Origin: Lentibacillus juripiscarius JCM 12147
GTDB lineage: Bacteria > Bacillota > Bacilli > Bacillales_D > Amphibacillaceae
Direction: 5' to 3'
Assembly: GCA_001311805.1 (NCBI GenBank)
Contig: BBCA01000015.1
Location: 1 to 61,477 of the forward strand
Length of the DNA stretch: 61,477 nt
Shown here: positions 41,756 through 49,324 of the stretch, piece after piece
How positions within the stretch are numbered: the stretch's first letter is position 1
Layout of the letters: the number at the start of each line of letters is the position of its first letter
Made by a program: the position numbers and the translations under genes
Notes under the pieces: model-generated
What the model was told of the DNA's origin: nothing
Seen by the model: the letters and a program-made list of their open reading frames with translations, nothing else
The model's database searches: none

Positions 41756-42596
41756 ATGTTGCTGTCGGAAGCATGGGGAAAGTACCAGTCTGATAAAAAA
41801 TTGAGGGTTATTCTCCTCTTACTTTGAAGATGTATGCCTTTCAGTGTGACCTTTTAAAGCGTTATTTCGGAAATATCAGAATGTGTGATATTACAACAGA
41901 AAATTTAAAACAATACCTGGGCGAAGCTGGAGGACATTTAAAACCATCCAGTTTGGGGCATCGAGTAAGATTTGTTAAGTCGTTGTTTAAATGGACACAT
42001 GAGGAAGGTTTTATCTTAAAAAATCCGGCTGCCAAATTAAAAGAGCCTAAGTTAGGTAAGCGAATTCCAAAGTTCCTTTCCGAACATGAAATTGAACATC
42101 TCCGGGAGGGATGTCATACACCGATGGAGAATGCTTTGTTTGAATTTTTTATTCAACTGGCTGCAGGATTGGAGAAGTTGCGAAGTTAAATCGAGATGAT
42201 ATTAATTTCACTGAAAACTCGGTGATTGTACATGGAAAAGGTGACAAAGAAAGGGAAGTTTATTTTAATATACGCTGTGCGATTTGGCTAAAAAGGTATT
42301 TAGACGAACGTGTCGATGATGAACACTGTTTATTTGTCACAGAACGTAAACCTATACGACGCATGAGTGTAGACACATTGAGATACATTGTTAAACGTAT
42401 ATCCAATCGTGCAGGAATCAAAAAAACGATTCACCCCCATCAATTACGTCACAGTTACGCTACACACATGGTAGACAATGGAGCCCCTCTTGAAGTAATC
42501 CAAAGCCTTCTTGGTCATGAAAAGAGTGAAACAACAAGAATTTACGCTCATCTTAGTGGAAAATTGAGGCATGATCTTTATAGCAAGTATTTTTGA
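41756..42596 (+). CDS. Tyrosine recombinase, XerC/phage-integrase type (frameshifted)
   Basis: About 280 aa after adding one A near 41803 and one base near 42163. N-terminal SAM-like DNA-binding domain (SPLTLKMYAFQCDLLKRYFGN; PSSLGHRVRFVKSLFKW) and C-terminal catalytic domain with STGCRIGE (Arg I), HQLRHSYATH (His-x-x-Arg), LGHEKS (His) and the nucleophile in TRIYAHL. All catalytic residues are present, so it could be active. It is embedded in the repeat-bounded array, not at its end. Broken frames are like those of essential genes nearby, so they do not prove decay. Confidence 0.85.
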
Positions 42597-42703
42597 TATA
42601 CATTTACATTACTTTGGAGAAAATTAAAAATCCCTTATTTGAACATTTATGTTGATGCAAATATAAGATATAATAAGATCATACCTTAATGGAGGTGAAT
42701 GAT

Positions 42704-42872
42704 ATGTCTATGCCAGAGAAAATCATTCAGGAAATTGACATGTTGAGTGAGCATGACAGACAAAAGTACTCAAAAGATTAAGGAAAGGTATATGGCTAGG
42801 GACGTTATTTTGCTAGGTGAAAGTTACTCCTGGTGGGATAATGAGGAGGATGATATATATAATGAGCGGTAA
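42704..42872 (+). CDS. Antitoxin of PemK-type toxin-antitoxin pair (frameshifted)
   Basis: About 57 aa: MSMPEKIIQEIDMLSEHDRQ at the start, then after repair KVLKKIKERYMARDV and an acidic end WWDNEEDDIYNER. ATG 42704 follows GGAGGTG by 6 bases. Breaks near 42766 (G) and 42776 (A-run). It binds and silences the downstream toxin by family analogy. The acidic tail is the probable toxin-binding part. The upstream region is duplicated at the decayed copy near 37.8 kb. Confidence 0.7.
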
Positions 42873-43191
42873 AATGAAACAGGGTGATGTTTGGTTGGCA
42901 GATGTCCTTTTTAAAGGGACCCGTCAAACTAAACAGCGCCCTGTTATTATTGTTGGAAATGAACTGGCGTTAGATGTGGATGTCATTATTGCACCGGTTA
43001 CCAGTCACAAACCAAGAAATCAATTTGATGTTGTTTTGGAATATTGGAAAGAAGCTGGGTTGTTAAAACCATCCGTAGCACGTACTTCAAAGATCACTTC
43101 TGTTCACGGTTCCGAATTAAAACGTCATATTGGTGAATTACATAACCATGATCTTGAACAAGTACTAAACATGTGTAAAAAATTATTTTAA
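42862..43191 (+). CDS. PemK/MazF-type toxin endoribonuclease
   Basis: 109 aa from ATG 42862 (11 bases after GAGGAGG); ATG 42874, just after the antitoxin stop, is the alternative. Seen: KQGDVWLADV, KQRPVIIVGN, DVIIAPVTSH and PSVARTSKIT, the MazF/PemK beta-barrel with catalytic Arg/Thr/Ser region. Such toxins cut mRNA. Intact, overlapping its antitoxin gene by a few codons. Confidence 0.85.
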   Translation: MSGKMKQGDVWLADVLFKGTRQTKQRPVIIVGNELALDVDVIIAPVTSHKPRNQFDVVLEYWKEAGLLKPSVARTSKITSVHGSELKRHIGELHNHDLEQVLNMCKKLF

Positions 43192-43221
43192 TAATGCAGT
43201 AATTGTTTTAATTCTGCAAAC

Positions 43222-43242
43222 GGAGCCATATTGTTGAAGAAT
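43222..43242 (+). repeat. Type-B boundary element
   Basis: GCAAA-CGGAGCC-ATATTGTTGAAGAAT, 30 bases after the toxin stop, at the place where other units have CGGGCGC. Confidence 0.45.
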
Positions 43243-43246
43243 GACT

Positions 43247-43669
43247 TTATTTAACAATGTGTTGCCAATTTGATGGGAGTTCTTCGGTTTTTATGTGGTT
43301 AGATTTTGTGAGTTCCACTTTTGAACCGTTAATTTTAAAAGTCATTTTGTCCGCTCCAACTGAAATATGCGGACCAACTACAGGAATAACCTTAAGTGTT
43401 ATTGAGAACCTAAAACCTCGGAAATGATTTCTTTCCGTATTCTTAACATAAACCATGTAAGGGTAAACAACTGGACTTTCATTAAGTATAGATGCGTATG
43501 TTTTATTTATCCTTTTTGTATACGAGGAAGGAGCATAGAAATAACCATATCATGGTACAGTAGTGCCTGTGACGGTTCATCAGTATTTATATCTTTTGCC
43601 AAAGAATCAAAGGGTTGTATGGTCATTGAAATTCCAAGTGTTAAACAAATGGCAATAATGGTTTTTCAT
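43247..43669 (-). CDS. Secreted DUF3888-like protein (frameshifted)
   Basis: About 140 aa on the minus strand, the only opposite-strand gene of the array. ATG 43669 follows AAAGGAA. After repair of an A-run near 43660 the N-terminus is a signal peptide (KKTIIAICLTLGISMTIQ), then PSQALLYHDMVISMLLPRI; after a second break near 43520, VVYPYMVYVKN and VVGPHISVGADKMTFKING, ending NWQHIVK. This matches my memory of DUF3888, small exported Bacillaceae proteins of unknown role. Confidence 0.6.
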
Positions 43670-43755
43670 TTCGTCGTTCGTTCCTTTCACATGTTTTAAA
43701 TTTAGGATTTCCCTCTCAGAAAAGTTTATGTGTGGAAGAATAATACTTCCGGAAA

Positions 43756-43790
43756 CGGGCGCGCATAAGAAGAAGCCTCTGCCTTGCGAA
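43756..43790 (+). repeat. Type-A element 6
   Basis: TTCCGGAAA-CGGGCGC (43756-43762), the clearest upstream TTCCGGAA box, then GCATAAGAAGAAGCC. Confidence 0.6.
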
Positions 43791-43807
43791 TATAGGTGGT
43801 GAAAAGT

Positions 43808-43996
43808 GTGAATGGTAAAGCCTTTGCTTTATTATTGATTGTTCTTGGAATTAACACTTTAAGGTATGGAACTTACCTTTTAGAAGGATCTACGAGTATA
43901 TATAATTGGATACTTTTTGCTTTGAATTTGCTATCTTTGACCATAATCGTCATTTTAAAAACTAAAACAAAAGCAATTGATTCAAAGGATAATTAA
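43808..43996 (+). CDS. Small membrane protein, 62 aa
   Basis: GTG 43808 follows AGGTGGTGA by 5 bases. Two membrane helices (FALLLIVLGINTLRYGTYLL and IYNWILFALNLLSLTIIVIL) and a polar tail. Not recognised. Stop 22 bases before element 7. Confidence 0.55.
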   Translation: MNGKAFALLLIVLGINTLRYGTYLLEGSTSIYNWILFALNLLSLTIIVILKTKTKAIDSKDN

Positions 43997-44018
43997 GTCA
44001 AGCCAAGTTATCCGTTAT

Positions 44019-44050
44019 CGGGCGCAATTCTATAATAAGTTTTATAAGCA
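44019..44050 (+). repeat. Type-A element 7
   Basis: TCCGTTAT-CGGGCGC (44019-44025) then AATTCTATAATAAGT. Last same-strand copy of the array. Confidence 0.55.
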
Positions 44051-44059
44051 GACTCTCAG

Positions 44060-44190
44060 TTGATTGGAGTGGAAGGCGGCGACTCCAGCGGGAATAGCAT
44101 GAGCTGAAGACCCCGCAACGAAGCGTAGCGAAGTGAGGAGGCTGACGCCATGCCCGCGGGAAGCGTCCGCCTGAAACGGAAATTAACGGG
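44060..44190 (+). repeat. GC-rich dispersed Bacillaceae repeat, forward copy
   Basis: Starts GGAGTGGAAGGCGGCGACTC and runs through AGCGGGAATAGC, GAAGACCCCGC, GAGGAGGCTGACGCC and GCGTCCGCCTGAAACGG. The ends can pair (GGCGGCGACTCC region with GGGAAGCGTCCGCC) and a strong secondary structure is likely. Same family as 31910-32104 and the fragment near 120-165. Confidence 0.7.
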
Positions 44191-44219
44191 TTGTGGACAA
44201 GAACAACTGAAAGACAGCA

Positions 44220-44333
44220 CAATTAACCGCTGGTCCATATATCGAAGAGGTTGCTAGACACATCGATGAAAGATTTGATGAAGTAAAAGATATTTTTCAA
44301 AGCCCATTTAAACGCATACTAATAAAACAATAA
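44220..44333 (+). pseudogene. C-terminal gene fragment, unknown
   Basis: A 37-codon tail (PYIEEVARHIDERFDEVKDI then FKRILIKQ) open only back to the GC-rich repeat, with no start or ribosome site, and directly followed by a good terminator. It looks like the end of a gene whose front was removed or displaced at the repeat. Family not recognised. Confidence 0.35.
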
Positions 44334-44357
44334 GGAGCGATTATGCTCCTTTTTCCT
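44332..44357 (+). terminator. Rho-independent terminator
   Basis: GGAGC-GATTAT-GCTCC with TTTTT. The next ~300 bases hold no gene; GCGCAAAAAGCAACAGTC at about 44485 recurs near 54311 by the other repeat. Confidence 0.8.
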
Positions 44358-44663
44358 TCGTTCTCCAAATAACCTCCTTAATAGATTTCTCCAATTAACG
44401 AAAGAATTATAATTACAAAGTACGACCAACTGTTCATTATTGTATAACTTCGGAAATTGTTCAGCAGGGTTTTACTCTTTGGAGTGGCGCAAAAAGCAAC
44501 AGTCATTTAGAAAACAGTTCTTTTTTGATGAACGCCACCTGGAAACGCATTTCATTAATTTTATTTACTTCAGTGGTGAAAATCGTGTTACAATATAGAA
44601 ACATAGTCTATGATTAAATTAGCCATTAAAAGATATATACTCATAACAGAGCGGGTGAGGAAA

Positions 44664-45047
44664 GTGCCGTTACGTCAAACAATCGCCAGGTATTTCAGTG
44701 ATCATGCGGAAACAAATGATTCACATACGGATCCCTTGCTTCAGACACACTATTACAAAATAACTGCTGATAAAGGAGTAACTATTCTGGAAAGTCTATT
44801 TCGGAATGATCCGTTGTATGATATTCATGCTTCCTCCAGCGATCGCGGTGAAATTAGCGCAACGATTACTGAACGTAAAAAGGCATTTATTGTAGCAACT
44901 GTGACTATGGTCAAGCCGCTTCAGACAGCCATCGACTTTTCGGTTACAACCGAGTCATTCCTACGATTTGATCTCGGCTTCAGCCATAAAGTGATTCAGC
45001 GGTTATACGCCCATACGGATAAAGAACTGCCGCTTGTAAAAACATAG
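44664..45047 (+). CDS. Conserved cytosolic-type hypothetical protein upstream of nrdR
   Basis: About 127 aa, starting MPLRQTIARYFSDH from GTG 44664 (GTG 44655 and ATG 44610 are in frame; the first has GGTGAGG nearby, the last has no ribosome site). Alpha/beta, no signal or membrane segment; C-terminus KVIQRLYAHTDKELPLVK. No function recognised. It lies between the island and nrdR, so it is probably part of the original core order. Confidence 0.65.
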   Translation: MPLRQTIARYFSDHAETNDSHTDPLLQTHYYKITADKGVTILESLFRNDPLYDIHASSSDRGEISATITERKKAFIVATVTMVKPLQTAIDFSVTTESFLRFDLGFSHKVIQRLYAHTDKELPLVKT

Positions 45048-45085
45048 AGCAACAGCCTGCTCACAGATGATTGGAGTAAAACAAC

Positions 45086-45554
45086 ATGCGATGCTCAAAT
45101 TGCCAGAATAAAAGTACAAAAGTGTTGGATTCACGACCGATTGAGGAAGGGCGTTCCATCCGACGGCGCAGGGAGTGTGAACAGTGCGGTTTCCGGTTCA
45201 CGACGTTTGAGCGGATTGAAGAAGTTCCGCTGATTGTCGTTAAAAAGATGGCACCAGACAGGAGTACAGTCGCGAAAAATTGATACGCGGACTCATCAAA
45301 GCATGTGAAAACGACCGGTCCCGCTGGAATCCATTGAAGAGGTTGCACTTGAAGTTGAAAAAGCCTTGCGTAACGAAGGTGTATCGGAAGTGGAAAGCAA
45401 TCAAATAGGTGAAATGGTGATGGAACAGCTGTCAACAATTGATGAGGTGGCATATGTTCGCTTTGCTTCTGTTTACAGGCAGTTTAAGGATATCTCTGTG
45501 TTTTTGGATGAGTTAAAAGATTTGATAAAGACGGATAAAGAACAAAACGATTAA
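45086..45554 (+). CDS. nrdR: Transcriptional repressor NrdR (frameshifted)
   Basis: About 156 aa. Represses ribonucleotide reductase genes in response to ATP/dATP. Seen: zinc ribbon CSNC...CEQCGFRF (3-34) with the basic [16 protein letters not shown], then an ATP-cone domain. Breaks near 45249 and 45310, both A-runs; in the repaired frame [16 protein letters not shown] and [16 protein letters not shown]. First gene of the nrdR-dnaB-dnaI group. Confidence 0.93.
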
Positions 45555-45600
45555 GTTATAAAGAAATATTTGTTTACAATAGGGAAAGGGTTTGTGCACC

Positions 45601-46962
45601 ATGCGTGACATTGGGAAATTTTACCGATTGACGGCTATCGAGTACTGCTGGAAAAAGATTTGCCGGCGGATTTTGCACATGCACTGACACATTTGTACCA
45701 GCCGCTCATCGGCATACAGGCAATTTCCTTGTACATGACACTACTGCATGAAATCGAGCTGCAGCAAGATTCGGCCGTACAGACACACCACACATTAATG
45801 AATTACATGGATTTGCCGCTCGATGATCTTTACCGGACCAGACGGAAATTGGAAGGCATCGGTTTATTAAAAACCTTCCAGGAGCAGGCGAATGAATACA
45901 ACATTTATACGTATGAATTACACCCCGCCTTTTGCCCCGTCACAGTTTTTATGGATGAAATGCTTGCACAGCTCTTGTATCATCATATCGGAAAGGTGAA
46001 ATTTGCAATGCTGAAGGATCATTTCGCCAAACCACATCGAGGCAATCAAGGTGTAAATATTACGGCTTCTTTTGGAGATGTTTTTCAAACCGTGTTGCCG
46101 GATGAAGGGACACTGGAGAAACCCGCGGCAGAATCTCGTAATTTGCATGAAAGAAAACCAGAACAGTCAACGGAACCTGATTTCAGTTGGATGGAACGGG
46201 TACTAAAGCAGCGAATGATCCCTGCAGAACAAGTGCTGACACAAGCCAACAGGCAGTTGATTGCACAGATGATGACACTGTATGATATGCCGGAATATGA
46301 GGTTGAAAAAGCCGTGCTATGGGCACTGACAGAGGAAAACGCACTAAATCAAAATGAATTTAAAGAAGCGTGTCATGACCTTTTCCAGAATAATCACCAG
46401 GCCGCTGTCAGGCTGACGGAAAAACAGCCGGACACAACGGAAGAAACAATAACGCACAACCCAACGACAAAGAGGAACAGCTGATTGCAGAACTGGAAAG
46501 GATATCACCGAAGCAGCTGTTGGAAGACTTATCCAATGGCGGTCAGGCGTCCAGCCAGGATTTGAAGGTAATCCGGGAAGTGATGACAACGCAAGGCCTG
46601 CCTTCACCGGTCATGAATGTGCTGATTCACTATGTTTTGCTTCAGTCCAACATGAAGCTGTCCAAAGCCTATATGGAGACGATTGCAAGTCACTGGTCGC
46701 GTGCTAACCTGCAGACGGCAAGGGAAGCCATGCGCTTTGCCAAAAACGAAAAGGCACACTATCAACAGCGCAAAAACAAGAAAAATCCAGCCAAAAAACG
46801 GCTTCAAAAGAAGTTGTCCCCGAGTGGTTCACGGAAAGAAAAAAGAAACAGCGTGACACTAATCCTGCTCCCAAACAGCAGCAAGGCATATCAGACGAAG
46901 AATGGCACGAAACGGAACAGCTGCTGAAAAAGTTCTCCGGGAAGAAGAATAGTCAATCGTAA
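45601..46962 (+). CDS. dnaB: Replication initiation/restart protein DnaB (frameshifted)
   Basis: About 454 aa. In Bacillus DnaB loads the helicase together with DnaD and DnaI and attaches the origin to the membrane. Seen: ILPIDGYRVLLEKDLPADFA after repair near 45625, ITHLYQPLIG, a DnaB_2 helical domain (AYMETIASHWSRANLQTAREAMRFA) and a basic linker (KNKKNPA). Other breaks near 46465 and 46793. ATG 45601 after AGGGAAAGG. Not the DnaB helicase of E. coli. Confidence 0.9.
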
Positions 46963-46973
46963 GGATGATTTAC

Positions 46974-47908
46974 ATGAAGCCGGTACAATCGGAACTGAAA
47001 AAATGGATGCAAAAAACAAAAACTTCAAAGAAAATTATTTGCGTGTTCGGGAAGAAGTACTGAATGATCCGGAAATACAGGCATTCCTGTCACGAAATCC
47101 GCAGCTGTCCCAGCAGGAAGTGGACAAGAACCTGATTAAACTTCATGAATATAAGACACAATCCAAGCAGTGTGACAAGTGTGCATCATTCGGACAGTGT
47201 ATCAACATGCTGCAAGGTTACTCCCCTGTTCTTCAGACTGAAAATGGCGAAATTCATCTGGTTTACGAGAAATGTCATAACAGGATTGATGTGGAAAAAC
47301 AGCGGGAACAGCAGAGTCTTATTCAAAGTTTATATATGCCGAAAGAAATACTGGATGCAACGATAGCCGACATTGACCATGATAGTGAACGAGGAGAAGG
47401 TATTCGGCAGCTACTTCTTTTCCTGAATAATGCTAGCAACGAATTGCCTGCAAAAGGTATTTATTTCCACGGTCCATTCGGTGTCGGCAAGACTTATCTA
47501 ATCGGTGCACTAGCCAATGCACTGAAAGAGTACAATAAATCATCGATGCTAATTTACATGCCTGAATTTGTCCGGGAAATGAAGAGCTCCATTAAAGATG
47601 ATTCGATTAATGAAAAAATCAATTACTTTAAAAACACCGATGTGCTCATGCTTGATGATATCGGTGCGGAAACCCAGTCCGCCTGGTTCCGGGACGAAAT
47701 ACTTGGATCCATTCTGCAGTATCGGATGATGGAAAATATGCCAGTGTTCTTCACGTCCAACTACAGTCTGGAACAGTTGGAGCAGCAAATGGCCTCCACT
47801 AGCCGGGGCGGCAATGAAACAGTGAAAGCTGGCCGTATCATCGAGCGAATCAAACAGGTTAGTAAAGAAGTTGGTCTGGGTGGTGAAAACCGCCGGGATG
47901 GCCAGTAA
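46974..47908 (+). CDS. dnaI: Helicase loader DnaI (frameshifted)
   Basis: About 311 aa AAA+ ATPase that loads the replicative helicase. Seen: N-terminal helicase-binding domain with zinc site CDKCASFGQC and a later Cys, Walker A GPFGVGKT, Walker B VLMLDDIGAE, sensor FFTSNYS and Arg-finger region. Break near 47000 in an A-run. Eleven bases after dnaB with GGATGATT site. Confidence 0.93.
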
Positions 47909-47933
47909 TTCTCATGAGAAACCACGGTCGGTC

Positions 47934-47982
47934 CGAAGGGTGTTTGTCTGGTTCAAGAAACTGGATAGACACCTTTTTTTGC
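47934..47982 (+). terminator. Terminator of nrdR-dnaB-dnaI
   Basis: GGGTGTTTGTCTGGTT / AACTGGATAGACACC with TTTTTTT. Confidence 0.85.
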
Positions 47983-48118
47983 AACAGGCACTAGCATCGT
48001 GCATCTCCCTATCTTACTGAGCCTGGACAAAGATAGTTACTAGTTTTATGGAGTATACATGTTTCGGTATGGATGTCCATATAATGTAACAGTTTGGTCT
48101 TGGGTGAGGGTGATGTAT

Positions 48119-48970
48119 TTGCTTGAAGTGTATTTCGAATCGGATAAAGAGGCAATACGTTTTTGTGAGTATTTATTTCAAATTAACAAAAAGCTTGAGC
48201 TGCACTGGAAAAACAATAAAGAATGGGGGAATCATTTACAGCTGGATTATCAGGTGCCCGGCAACGATCTAATGGAGACAATCGCCGAGGCAATGGTCGG
48301 TGTATTTGTTTCACATCGGCTAACGGATATGCTGGATGCTATTATTAAAGATTATTATTATTATTCGAATCCTGATGAAGTTGAACGCATTATGGATTTG
48401 TCCTATCGTATCGTCACGGGTGATGTGGATGATAGTCAGATTATAAGAAACAATAAGGATCCATGCCGTCTTCTTTACTCGCTTTTCTCCGCCAATATTA
48501 AACATTCCGGAGCGGTTCATTTTGATTCCATTGTCAACTTTCAGTCAAAAGTGTTTAAGGATCAGCTTGCTCACTATGTTGGACTGGCCATTGACGAATT
48601 CAAACTGGAAGAGGATCACCAAGCGTTTATTGACATGCTGCGCAACCATATCGGACAACGCAAATCCATGTTTCATACGGTTCACGTTCTCCAGGGCGAG
48701 CCGTTTTCTTTTTACAGACCGGATGGGAAACGCTTTTCCAGAATTGAACTGCGGAGGCTGATGCAAGAGGAACCGCTTTATATGGTTGGACTTGACGAGG
48801 ATGAGTGGAATCTTGCACCACTGATTGCCATGTGTCCGGAAACCATCTATATTTACGGAGACAGCCCGTCAGATGCAAAAACACTGACCGTCATCAACGT
48901 CTTTCAGGAGCGCGTGACATTCGAACCAAAGAAGCGATTTCCATTTCCATATCAACTGACACATAAATGA
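48119..48970 (+). CDS. ytxC: YtxC family sporulation protein
   Basis: About 283 aa. Matches YtxC, a putative sporulation protein in the dnaI-thrS interval of Bacillus. Alpha-helical, no membrane segment; KDYYYYSNPDEVERIMDLSY, FHTVHVLQGEPFSFY and TIYIYGDSP are recognisable. TTG 48119 lies 8 bases after GTGAGGG; ATG 48113 is closer than usual. Unbroken. Confidence 0.8.
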   Translation: MLEVYFESDKEAIRFCEYLFQINKKLELHWKNNKEWGNHLQLDYQVPGNDLMETIAEAMVGVFVSHRLTDMLDAIIKDYYYYSNPDEVERIMDLSYRIVTGDVDDSQIIRNNKDPCRLLYSLFSANIKHSGAVHFDSIVNFQSKVFKDQLAHYVGLAIDEFKLEEDHQAFIDMLRNHIGQRKSMFHTVHVLQGEPFSFYRPDGKRFSRIELRRLMQEEPLYMVGLDEDEWNLAPLIAMCPETIYIYGDSPSDAKTLTVINVFQERVTFEPKKRFPFPYQLTHK

Positions 48971-49027
48971 AAAAAGGACTTGATTTTATGTGGAACGGGA
49001 GCTATAATAAACAAATATCATTTTAAG

Positions 49028-49280
49028 CTAGTTAAAAGTAACGATAAGGACATGATTATTTGCCCCGGCAGCAAAGAGAAGGAAGTCATTGGCTGAAAGC
49101 TTCCACTGATCGGACAAATGATTACCCCCTTTGAACTCTGCTGTTGAACCGAGGAAGTAAACAGCAGCGCCTCATCAGCGTTAACGATCGATGAGCCGCA
49201 ATTTTGCGGGAAATAGGGTGGAACCACGTGACCAGCGCTCGTCCCTTTGCTTTAAGCAGAGGGATGAGCGCTTTTATATT
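49028..49280 (+). promoter_or_regulatory. T-box riboswitch of thrS
   Basis: Leader of about 300 nt. AGTAACGATAAGGA-type AGUA region near 49033, conserved T-box AGGGTGGAACCACG at 49215-49228, then terminator arms AGCGCTCGTCCCTTTGC / GCAGAGGGATGAGCGCT (about 49234-49273) with TTTT. The candidate specifier is ACC at 49124-49126 (Thr), and GGA in the T-box pairs with a tRNA ending UCCA. Uncharged tRNA-Thr should allow read-through. Confidence 0.88.
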
Positions 49281-49324
49281 GTAGGAAATAGCGAAACTAG
49301 GAATCATGGAAGGAGCAGTGGACG

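Noticed and set aside
43424..43699. 91-codon plus-strand frame in the island
   Set aside because: It is antisense to the better supported DUF3888-like gene, which has a signal peptide and ribosome site.
39400..44050. CRISPR array
   Set aside because: Repeats are irregularly spaced, contain genes between them and no cas genes are present.
44610..44663. Upstream ATG start for the gene before nrdR
   Set aside because: No ribosome site and too close to a TACAAT box at about 44590.
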